DNA from: Acetobacterium sp965140355 | Lineage (GTDB): Bacteria > Bacillota > Clostridia > Eubacteriales > Eubacteriaceae | Assembly: GCA_965140355.1 (NCBI GenBank) | Contig: OZ223195.1 | Location: forward strand, 417,036 to 481,035 | Reading direction: 5' to 3' | DNA: 64,000 nucleotides | Shown here: positions 18,238 through 27,614 of the stretch, piece after piece | How positions within the stretch are numbered: position 1 is the stretch's first letter | Layout of the letters: every line of letters begins with the position of its first letter | Translations under genes and position numbers: made by a program | Notes under the pieces: model-generated | Told to the model about the DNA's origin: nothing | Database searches by the model: none | What the model saw: the letters and a program-made list of their open reading frames with translations, nothing else

Positions 18238-18345
18238 ACAATCGTTGTTGAAACAAGTCAGATATCGGTACAAAAAATACGTTGTTTCATTTTAAAACAA
18301 TCATTCTTTATTGCTGATTTTTGTTTATCCCCACACTTTATTAAA

Positions 18346-18397
18346 AAAAGGCAAGACCCCTTATCGATTTAATCTTTCGTAACGTGTCTTGCCTTTT
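18346..18397. terminator. Bidirectional terminator
   Basis: AAAAGGCAAGAC (18346-18357) pairs perfectly with GTCTTGCCTTTT (18386-18397), with T/A runs on both sides, between the convergent exporter permease and RelA/SpoT-domain genes. Confidence 0.85.
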
Positions 18398-18433
18398 ATT
18401 TTTTTGAAGTCAATGGTCACTGCTTCGCACCCA

Positions 18434-19423
18434 TTAATCAATCAGGTCATTTTGGAATCTTGACAGATGCTCGTATGGAAGAATCAGTCCTGCCGCGGTA
18501 AAGACCGCAGCCATCATTGATCAGAGAATTATCCATGGCTGAAAACATATTTACATCCAGTTTTGCCAGTTCGAGTTGTTGCAAGATGATTCCCCTTTCA
18601 TAGGCATCATCAAAATAAATATTTTCGCCTTGAGGAATCACATCTCGTCTGGCTCTTTCACTTTCCTGTTTTTTTCTCGTAACCTAAATGATTAGCCGGG
18701 CCGATTTCGGCAAAATCGTCCATTTCTTTGGTCCGCAGTTGCACTTCTATATAGCAGCGGGCAATATTATCATAAAATGTTATGTGTAGCGAACGATAGC
18801 ATTCGGTTCTGAATTGGCGATATAATCCTTATAATACGGGCTGACGCTTTCATGTAACAAAGGCGATTTTTTCTGTCCTTTTAATGAAGGACAGTTCAGC
18901 GGTAAATCCTCGTTCTCGAGAAAATCAAGTAACTGATTAGCAACCTCGTATAAATATTTTATTTCTTCATCTGCACAAATTTCACCTGCTTTTAAATGAC
19001 ATTTTGGCAGCGAAATCACAATGCGGTAGGCAATCAGGTCCCGAAAACAATTTAAAGCATTTTTTAATTCAGGAAGCGATGGGTAATCGCCGTGTTCACT
19101 ATAATAATCATAAATATATTCAACAATATAACCGTTAAATTTTGCTTCCGCACGGATCAGCGATTTAATTCGCCCCTTAAAAGTAAAAGCCAGAAACGGA
19201 TAGTCGTTGGCCATATGTTGTAAAATTCTCGAATCCGTTGCGATTGTGAAGCCAAAAAGTCGTTGTGCTGCCAAAGTTCCGCAATTTGAAGCAGAAAATT
19301 ACAGTGGACAAGATCAATCTGATTATGCGTTTCCTTCGCCGAGCGTTTCAAGTCTTCAGAATATCGCTGTAAAATCTTAAGAACGGTGTCACCTGCGTAT
19401 AAATAGTCATTTAATTTTTTCAT
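18434..19423 (-). pseudogene. RelA/SpoT-domain (alarmone synthetase-like) protein, frameshifted
   Basis: Start ATG at 19423 with AAAGGAAAG upstream. The protein reads in pieces: MKKLNDYLYAGDTVLKILQR to about 19220, then KGRIKSLIRAEAKFNGYI and DLIAYRIVISLPKCHLKAG, a shift near 18795, then YRSLHITFYDN, RCYIEVQLRTKEMDDFAEI and GPANHLGYEKK, and after a third shift near 18495 LILPYEHLSRFQNDLID, stop at 18434. EVQLRTKEMDDFAE and YRSLHI are hallmarks of the (p)ppGpp synthetase fold. About 330 codons, without HD or TGS domains. It belongs to the longer clostridial RelA/SpoT-domain proteins; the product and activity are not proven. Three indels break it. Confidence 0.75.
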
Positions 19424-19690
19424 TGATGCGCTTTCCTTTCCAAAATAGATTTGGTCAAATAAAGTCGCCACAATCAAAGATAAACATGAGACTAAAACCA
19501 TACCTGAATATATTATACAATTGAACCAATAAATTATCCATAAGGAATTGTTTGATTCAATACAAAACGATATTATATGAATTTGATCAACTGAACGATT
19601 GACTTAAGTGGACTTTTTTGTTCGAAAAATATTTTATCGTTTTAATAAAACTTCAAGTTCACGGCCGAACTTTTACTTCTTTTGCCCAGT

Positions 19691-19822
19691 TTAACAGATT
19701 TTTATCAAAAATGAAACCTGATTAGCCAATGAAGCCATATCAACCAGATGATCTCCTGCCAATATGACGCCACCACTTCTAAAAATAGCGGGTTGATGCG
19801 ATAAATCGTTCATTTCCGGCAT
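19691..19822 (-). pseudogene. Possible C-terminal gene remnant (oxidoreductase-like)
   Basis: A 43-codon open stretch with the motif SGGVILAGDHLVDMASLANQ, reminiscent of the C-terminal FAD-contacting segment of flavin amine-oxidase or desaturase-like proteins. No start or ribosome binding site, and no upstream continuation in any frame. The rest of the 19424-19908 spacer shows nothing recognisable. Weak call. Confidence 0.25.
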
Positions 19823-19908
19823 AACAAACCCAAAAGTCCGGCAGAGCCACAGTTATATGCCATGACTATAGCTTTCTATGATTAATTACATTTTTGTTTT
19901 ACATAATC

Positions 19909-20311
19909 CTATAGAAAATTTTCAAAACAATCATAATTTCGCTGACTAATTATTTTTCCATCTTTAAAATCAAACACCTGCGCAAAAAAAGCTTTCATCT
20001 CGTCCCCCGGATTCAGTTTTCCCAAAGATATTGCGAGTGTTCCCGTCCAGATCACTTCGACAATAACACTTTCACCGCATGCAAAAGATCTTATGATTTC
20101 GTACTTTTGCTTTGAAATTACCTGTTTTCCCACTAATTGATGCCTTTTTTATGTCATCTAATGTTCTTTCAACAATTTCTTTTGAAAGCAAATTGGGATA
20201 TTCGGTTTGTACAACTGAAGGATCATAAAACTGATCCAGTTCATCTCCACACTTACCTTCATCAATTGCATTAATGAACTCAATTGCCAAATTAACGTTT
20301 GTTTTTTTCAT
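19909..20311 (-). pseudogene. SnoaL-like / NTF2-fold protein, frameshifted
   Basis: Start ATG at 20311 with AAGGAGAG 7 nt upstream. The N-terminal frame (MKKTNVNLAIEFINAIDEGK, QFYDPSVVQTEYPNLLSKEI) is typical of small SnoaL-like proteins; near 20110 the frame shifts and continues as GKQVISKQKYEIIRSFACGE, ESVIVEVIWTGTLAISLGKL and FDFKDGKIISQRNYDCFENF. About 134 residues if joined, normal for this alpha+beta cone fold. Members include polyketide cyclases and many uncharacterised proteins, so no function is assigned. Confidence 0.7.
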
Positions 20312-20429
20312 GTTTTACTCTCCTTATTAAGCTCTTTGCTTTAATCATTTTCCTAACCACATTTAGTATTGTGACATCCCAGAAATCTGAATCTGTTAAT
20401 ACCAGATGGCAATTCATCAATAATCAAGT

Positions 20430-20772
20430 TTACTTTTTAGGGACTTTATCGGCATCGCCTGGAAATTTCTCATAGATAAAGACTTCGTAAGATTCAATCT
20501 GATCCGGGAAAGGATCCCCATACATATAACATTCAAGGAAACGCGCTCCTTCTTCTCTGATGAAAAATACAAACCCAACCTCAATATTATTATTGAGTAT
20601 AGCGCCAACATCAGAGATTATCATCTCTTCTTCCCATAATATATCATCGTTGTGATAATTAGTAAAGAATCCCACGCCAGTAAATTCCCGGTCAATAACG
20701 CGGGCCTTATTGATTTGATCCCGCAAGATCAGGGTATTCACGGAATATTAATGAGACAACTTCTTTTTCCAT
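20430..20772 (-). pseudogene. Small hypothetical protein, frameshifted near its start
   Basis: A perfect AGGAGAAA site precedes the ATG at 20772, and the protein begins MEKEVVSLIFREYPDL; near 20725 the frame changes and goes on as DQINKARVIDREFTGVGFFT to the stop at 20430. About 114 residues joined. No known domain is recognised; the C-terminal half is acidic with an aromatic-rich beta pattern (ESYEVFIYEKFPGD). The frame change fits the dense indels of this region. Confidence 0.55.
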
Positions 20773-20901
20773 TTTCTCCTGTATATGATTCAATGCAGCG
20801 CTTCTCCTGTTTTATGTTTTTAAAATACGCAAAATTCAAACACTCCATCTGTCTGCCAATTGGATGTAAAAAACCTCTTTTTTTCTTATCATTGAGACTT
20901 A

Positions 20902-23900
20902 TTAACTCTGTACAAATGGTTCTTGCGTATCACCTGGTACCGCTTGACCTTTAGGGATAACCACAATCTTAATCGCTTCCAGTCGATAGCCAAGCCCGGC
21001 CGTTCCGGCAGCTTCCCCATTTCGGGGCCCAATCCAGCCAGCCGAAATTCTGAGCATGAACCTGATAGTAAATATCATATTTGTCGGCATCTTCACCCGT
21101 CAGATTAATTTTGATCGCTTCCAGTTGCAGTGCTTGTCCTTCTGTCCCGCTGATCTCGCCATCAGATACAAACTCCTGCCAACCAATGTTTTTTACATAA
21201 CTTGCATATTCTATTCCAAGATTTTCCTGATCATCAAGTTCTATTTTAATGCCTTCAAGCCTTAGACTCTGTCCTTCCGTCCCACTGATCTCGCCATCAG
21301 ATACAAAACCCTGCCAGCCGATGTTTTCAACATGAGTCTGGTAACTACAGCCAATTTCCTTGGTTTTTGGTTCCTGTCTCGTCACTTCAACGGTATAAGT
21401 TATGGTGGAAACACTATCGCTACCAGTCACCTCAATCGTAATAATATTGCTGCCCACGGTCAGATTAACAGGAACTGATGAAGCCTGTCCATTAACAGTG
21501 ACGGTTGCCCCACTATTCGTTGCTGTAGGCGTCACCGTCAGGCTGTCAACAGCATTTTCAACGGTTGTTGTGTAGCTGGTGGTCGCGGTTGCAAAGGCAG
21601 GTGAAAGCACCCCCTGAGAAAGCGTCAAGCTCGAAAGGGTTGCCTCATTGGCCTCGCGATTAATCGTCAGGTTATAGGTTTTTAGTGCTTGCGTCCTGGG
21701 TAATAACCATCAGCTCTACTTCATTATTTCCAAGAGAAAGCGGGATTGTTTGCGAACCTCCCTGACTTAAAATGACTCCGTTTAAAAGCATGACGGCCTT
21801 TTCGTCGAACGCTGATGCAGTCAGCTCAATTGCATCCACATTACTGCCCACATTGGCGTAGTAAGTGGTGGTTCCCGGGTTAAAGCCCGGACTTAATAAG
21901 CCGTCGTTAAGAGACAGGCTGGCTAAATTGGCATTGATGATTAAATTGCCATCGTTGCCTCTTCCCTTGACTGAGATAATATAAGCTTTCTGACTGCCGT
22001 CCTGGGCAGTTACGACAATCGGTATCAGATTGGTACTATTATCGAGGCTTACATTTGTTTCGCTACCAGAGGTTGCTCCCACGCCGTTAATGGTCAGATT
22101 GGCACTCGGATCAATTGTCTTCGCAGTAATGCCGATGCTGTCAATGCCGGTGGCATCCACGCTGAAGACAGCTGTATCCGGATCAAAAGTCGGACTCAAG
22201 ATGCCCGTATTAACGGCGAGACTTAAAAGATCAGCCGGTGCTTCAGTGGTAAAGCTGGCGCTGGCAGGTTCCATCGTAATATCATTGGTATTTTTAAATC
22301 CGGAAATTGCTATTGTGCAGCTTTGATAGTAGCCTAAATCGGAATAGGGAATGGTATAGGTTTGACTACCGTTTGACCAAGATCCACCACTGAGCGTAGT
22401 GCCGTTCATCGTAACCGTGCCAGTTTACTGTGGTATCCATATTATTGTTGTTAAAAGTAATGACCACATTACCATCAATTGGCGCAATGCCGTCAGCTGG
22501 GCTTATGCTATCGACCATCGCTGCCATTTCAAGCGTCCAAATAGCATACAGCGTTAAATCACCTGACATTGTAATACTGTCACCTGGTGCATAGCTTATT
22601 CCGCTGCCGTCTGCTTCTGTGTTCCACTCTTTAAACGTATAACCCTGATTTTTTAAACCACTGGAATCTTCGACTGTTATCGTTTTATCCCGAGGAGCTT
22701 TTTCATTTTTAGAGCCAGTACCACCATTATCGTCATATATCAAAGAATATGACGGTGCATATATGCCTGCATCAGACCAACCGTCTGGTAGGCTAAAGCC
22801 ATAGAGTGGCCCTGATTTTGGAAAATGTGTAAGGGTTGATCCCTCAGATATAACACAAGCATCGTTGGCTAAAAATACCAGGGCATCACCGCTAAAAACA
22901 GTTGAATTATCATAGCCATTATAACCATGACCAATATCGTTATTTCCGCCTCTGCCCTGCTTGGCAAATACAGTACCGCCTTTTATTGAAATTGTACCAC
23001 TATCTCCAAAAAAACCACCGCCGATTCCGGCACCAGATTGTCCACCAGTTGCAGTGACCGTCCCCCCTAATATGGTTATCGTACCGCCATGTCCCGCAGA
23101 ACCGCCGCCGATCCCGGCACCTTGATGATTACCCATTACCGTAACTGTCCCTCCCGATATGGTAACCGTGCCGCCATTTCTTTCCATACCACCACCGATA
23201 CCGGCAGCATATTCGCCAGCGCTTGCAGTGACCGTACCACCAGTGATGCTAATCTCTCCGCCAGCTCCTTTAGAACCACCGCCGATCCCGGCACTTTGCC
23301 ATGCACCGGTTGCAGCGACCGTCCCCTCCGATATGGTAATCGTGCCACCAGCGCCATTATTTCCGCCACCGATACCGGCACCATTAGAAGCGCCAGTTGC
23401 AGTGACCATACCACCGGTGATGCTAATCTCTCCGCCAGCTCCTTTAGAACCACCGCCGATACCAGCACCATCACTTCCGCCGGTTGCATTGGATTGTTCC
23501 TCCCGATAGTGTGATCGTCCCGCCATCTTTGTTTTCTCCGCCGCCGATGCCAGCACCATTATTTCCACCGGTTGCTGTGACCGTTCCCCCCGATACTGTA
23601 ATTGTACCGCATTGCCAAACAGAACCGCCGCCGATCCCGGCAGCGGATTGTCCGCCACTCACATTAAGACTACCAGTTCCCTTTATTTCGATTTCTGTAC
23701 AGCCTTCTTCTGTGCCGTCTTCAACCTGGATACCTGGTTCGTATTCACCGCTTTTAAGTGTATTTGTCCCACTTAAAATCAGGGTGTTACTGCTGCCTGA
23801 AAAGCTGAGGGCACAACCACCGCGTCCACTGACGTCACTTGTCACCGAATCAAGCGTTAATGTTACGCCCGGATCACAAACGATATGAACATTTTGACTA

Positions 23901-24139
23901 CCGGTCAGCGTTGCTGTTGCACCAGCATCGACCTCAACTGTATCGCCTGCGGATATCGTCAGCGTTTGAGTCGAGCTATCCACTTTTGTTAAAACACCGG
24001 TTGCAATGCTCAACGTCTCGCCGTCAGATATGGTATGACTTGCTGCTAGGGCCGTCTGCGGTAACAGTCCGACCATTATAAACAACCCGATTCCGATAAA
24101 TAAGCATTGCGTTATTCTTTTTTTAATTGAATTTTCCAT
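20902..24139 (-). pseudogene. Giant secreted surface protein with ChW repeats, multiply frameshifted
   Basis: A single gene of about 1,080 codons in five pieces. Order: signal peptide (residues 1-33, ending QTALAA); a beta-helix-like region with about eight repeats of roughly 29 residues built on GAGIGGG...GGTITISGG; an InlB/Flg_new repeat (YTFKEWNTEADGSGISYAPG, LTLYAIW); three cadherin-like beta-sandwich domains (LSLAVNTGILSPTFDP; LSLNDGLLSPGFNPGTTTY; LTLSQGVLSPAFATATTSY); and ChW repeats (HVENIGWQGFVSDGEISG; YVKNIGWQEFVSDGEISG; AQNFGWLDWAP). Shifts lie near 23490, 22435, 21690 (an extra A in a run) and 21010. Likely cell-surface adhesin or carbohydrate-binding protein. Confidence 0.85.
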
Positions 24140-24207
24140 ATTGATCCTATTGCCCCCTTATTTTTAAAGCTATCAAAAATTTCGCTGGCATTCAGCTCTG
24201 CGTTATC

Positions 24208-24234
24208 GTCTAGTTAATCACCAATTAACTAGAC
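24208..24234. terminator. Hairpin between hsdM and the surface protein gene
   Basis: Perfect 11-bp inverted repeat GTCTAGTTAAT/ATTAACTAGAC with a 5-nt loop. There is no good U run on the minus strand, so it may be an RNA-processing or weak termination site. Confidence 0.45.
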
Positions 24235-24254
24235 CTTTCTTCGATTCTTTCATC

Positions 24255-25855
24255 CTAGACTTCAACCCCTAAAAGTTTAAGCTGCTCATTGATCTCTTTT
24301 TCCAATTCTTCAATTTCGGCGTTATCCTGGGCCAACAAGCGATTGACTTCATCCAGATCAATCGGCGCTTCTTCTTCAAAGGTATCAACGTACCGGGGAA
24401 TATTCAGGTTATAATCATTGGCCTGGATTTCGTCAATTGATGCGACATGGGCATATTTTTCAATATCCTGGCGGGTTTTGAAGGTGTCGATAATCTTATT
24501 GATATGGTCGTCACTCAAATTATTCTGATTTTTATTTTTTTCGAAATCATTGCTGGCATCAATGAAGAGAATATCCTTAGTCTGGCGGTTTTTCTTAAAG
24601 ACCAGAATCGTCGTTGGGATGCTGGTGCCGTAAAATAAATTAGCTGGCAGACCAATTACCGTATCAAGAACGTTCTTTTCAATTAAGGTCTGGCGAATTT
24701 TACCCTCAGCAGCACCCCGGAACAAGACCCCATGGGGTAGGACAATCGCCATCGTGCCGGTGCTGTTTAAGTGGTAAAGGCTGTGGAGAATAAAGGCAAA
24801 GTCGGCCTTTGATGCCGGAGCCAGTTTACCGTATTCGCTGAAACGGGGATCTTTTAGTTTGCTTTCAGGATTGTCCCATTTGGCCGAGTAGGGCGGATTG
24901 GCGACCACCGCATCAAAGCTCCGGGGCTGATCAATCCCTTTGGCATCCGGACCATCGGGCCAGTCACTTTCTAAGGTGTCGGCATTGTGCAGGGTCATAT
25001 TGTTGAAGGAAACCCCATGCATCATCAGATTCATCCGGGCCAGGTTGTAGGTGGTGGTGTTTAATTCCTGACCGTAAAATTTAATCGTCCCGGGGTGATC
25101 GCCGCCTGGCAATTCACTCCTGACCGTTAACAACAGCGATCCCGACCCCATAGTTGGATCATACAGAGTAAAGGCCGTGTCGGACACCGTCACCCCGGCC
25201 GTCACCAGCTTGGCCAGGATCTGACTGACCTGATGGGGGGTATAGAATTCGCCCCCCTTTTTTCCAGCCGAGGCGGCAAATTGACCGATTAAGTATTCGT
25301 AGATTTCGCCCAACACATCTTTGCCGTCGGTGCCCTGATAGTCAATCTCATCAACCAGCTTGACAATATTGTTCAGCGATTTCGCCCGGGCGGTGGTGGA
25401 TGCTCCCAGACGGGAATCGCCGAGATTGATATCATTAAAGACGCCGGAAAAATCCTGGGCGGCTTCTTTATTTAACTCAGCATTGCGGTTGAAGTTGTCA
25501 AAAATTGTCTGATAATCGCTGGGGATCACCTGGCTGTTGGCAATTTTTTTGGTCAACGAAAGCCAGGTGTCCTCCGGGGCAATGGCGTAACCAGGCTGGC
25601 CGAAATATCATCGAGGTAATCGGCCAGATCATCGCCACTGGCCTGTTCTTTAAAAGCTTCGTTAATAGTTTGCCCGGCAGCGACATCAATAACATGATTG
25701 GAGAGCAGATAATCCTGCTGGTGTTCCGATAAATAACGGTAGAACATGAACGCCAGAATATAGTTTTTAAATTCGCCAGCATCCATATTGCCCCGCAGCT
25801 CGTTGGCCATGGCCCAGAGTTTACTGGTAATAGATTGTAAAGTGTTGTTTGACAT
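24255..25855 (-). pseudogene. hsdM: Type I restriction-modification methyltransferase HsdM, one frameshift
   Basis: Start ATG at 25855 with AAAGGAT upstream. The N-terminal helical domain (ITSKLWAMANELRGNMDAGE, YILAFMFYRYLSEHQ) ends out of frame near 25590; the body from 25556 carries GGEFYTPHQVSQILAKLV, the SAM motif LYDPTMGSGSLLLT and the catalytic NPPYSAKWD. Joined length is about 533 residues, normal for HsdM. It adds N6-methyladenine at the site chosen by HsdS. One base indel separates the parts; if genuine, the methyltransferase is dead while hsdR is intact, which would be dangerous for the cell, so sequence error is more likely. Confidence 0.88.
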
Positions 25856-25879
25856 GATATGATCCTTTCGTTTTGCAGT

Positions 25880-27136
25880 TTAGACAAACATTTGTTGCAG
25901 TAAGGCTTTTTTGCGGGTTTGGAGGTGGTCCAGTTTGCGCTGGTAGAGGGTGATTGAATCGTCGAGTTGTTTGAAGAAAGCACCGATTTTCTGTTGTTCT
26001 TCTATTAATGGAAAAGTAGATTTAAATTTCATTACATTCGCAAAACTAATTCCGAATACTTTCATACCAGTTCCTATTCTATAACCATATTTTTTAAAAA
26101 TTGCAGTATTAATTAAATAATACAAAAATAATGAATCAACATTTTTAGGTCTTAACGCAATAGTATGTAAACCTGCAATAATTTGAAATGTTGTATTTTC
26201 AAGTATTACTGAAGGAGTTGCAATACCTTGATAATCCTCTGAAGCATCTGCTAGAACTAAGTCTCCTTTTTGAAGTGTTTCATAATTCCCTGATCTAATA
26301 TTTGGAATTGATGAGCCATTTGTAATCTTATCAGCAACTTTCATATGTATATCACCATAGTGAACGTACCTTACTCCCGTATTTTCAGTTGTCTCAACAT
26401 CACGAGATAATGAATAAGATTTTATTCTATCGACCAAATCTTCCAACTTCCGTTCTTCCCAGGCATCTGTAAATCCCGGAAAGCGCAGCTCCGGAAATAG
26501 CTCGCCATCTTTAGGAAACATTTTTTGCAGCAGCCCTTTTTTCCGGATTTGCAAATGGGTAAGCTTACGCTGATGGAGGGTGATCAGGTGGTCAAGTTGC
26601 TTGAAAAAAGAACCTATTTGGGTCTGTTCATCAATGCATGGATATTTCAGAAGCACTTCTTTCAAATCAGAATTATGCAAGTGAACAATCGTTTTTCCTT
26701 GTGCTCGTTTCATCATTTCTTGTTGTTGACTGCCATTTGAAATATTCAAAGCTAAAAACGTTTGGTCAATTTCTGAGTTAGGGCGAATTATGTTCAAATC
26801 ACCACCTAAAATAATACCTTTTTTATCGACTGCGGACGCGCGTGCAATATCTTCTGCAGTTTCACCTGAGGCCGGTACAATTACTTCATTTCCTTCACTA
26901 AATATTGCACTAGAATTTATATTCACATATGTGTCTACTTCAGAAATAACTGTTTCGTATTTTGTATAAAGCCGTCCGTATAAAATAATGGGTTTGCCAA
27001 ATTCTGTCAAATCAGCTTTCGAATAACCACTACCTTTGGAAAATGTTGCAAGCTCTGATAATTTCCGCTCTTCCCACTCCCCGCTAAACCCCGGGAACCG
27101 CAACTGCGGCACCCTCTTCTTTTTTTCACTCATCAT
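25880..27136 (-). CDS. hsdS: Type I restriction-modification specificity subunit HsdS
   Basis: A 418-residue specificity protein with two target-recognition domains and repeated conserved regions: RFPGFSGEWEERKLSELA at the start and RFPGFTDAWEERKLEDLV near residue 218, and two matching coils, LHQRKLTHLQIRKKGLLQ and LYQRKLDHLQTRKKALLQ. The two domains read the half-sites of a bipartite DNA target. The second of two ATGs (27133) fits the GGGAG site better. It lies 24 bp upstream of hsdM. The internal repeats allow recombination that would change specificity. Confidence 0.93.
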   Translation of the reverse strand: MMSEKKKRVPQLRFPGFSGEWEERKLSELATFSKGSGYSKADLTEFGKPIILYGRLYTKYETVISEVDTYVNINSSAIFSEGNEVIVPASGETAEDIARASAVDKKGIILGGDLNIIRPNSEIDQTFLALNISNGSQQQEMMKRAQGKTIVHLHNSDLKEVLLKYPCIDEQTQIGSFFKQLDHLITLHQRKLTHLQIRKKGLLQKMFPKDGELFPELRFPGFTDAWEERKLEDLVDRIKSYSLSRDVETTENTGVRYVHYGDIHMKVADKITNGSSIPNIRSGNYETLQKGDLVLADASEDYQGIATPSVILENTTFQIIAGLHTIALRPKNVDSLFLYYLINTAIFKKYGYRIGTGMKVFGISFANVMKFKSTFPLIEEQQKIGAFFKQLDDSITLYQRKLDHLQTRKKALLQQMFV

Positions 27137-27614
27137 TGCTCCCTGCCATTCTTTTGACTAATTTTATGTTGTTTGCTGTTTAAAAAACTGGCTCTTGTTC
27201 GGGTATGGACTCGCGCCCTATCTACAAGCCCTCGGACGTAGCCATTCACTGACAAAGTATCCGCACCTGACGGTTTTCTTAACTGGCCATGATACGATTC
27301 TCACAAGCCTTAGGTGATCACCGTGATTGCTCATTTTATCGGGATGCTGTCTTACATTTTTTTGTTGCTAAACTGGTCAAATTCAACCAGTTTAAACTTT
27401 CAATACTCCGTTGTCCTACTTTATTTAATTTCATTTTTGGGGATCATTTTGCTCCAGTTATCTGAAAATTCTGGATAACTGATTTTCCCTCACTCTAATC
27501 GCCCCATTCTAAGTGGGCTTTTCCAAAATGGAAACAACCACTTTTTCGGGCTTTTTTCCATGCGCACCAGCTTGAGGTCTGTGCATTTTTTGCACCAACC
27601 ACGATCCCTTTTTC
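27137..27614. other. 478-bp gene-free spacer between hsdR and hsdS
   Basis: No credible gene on either strand. Two perfect hairpins are visible: TAAACTGGT/ACCAGTTTA near 27370-27395 and CAGTTATC/GATAACTG near 27455-27482. They may end hsdR transcription, which would put hsdS-hsdM under a separate promoter. Nothing else is recognised. Confidence 0.5.

Noticed and set aside
23089..23888. Long proline- and threonine-rich open frames on the plus strand inside the surface protein gene
   Set aside because: Shadows of the glycine-rich repeat; the repeat period alone keeps these frames open.
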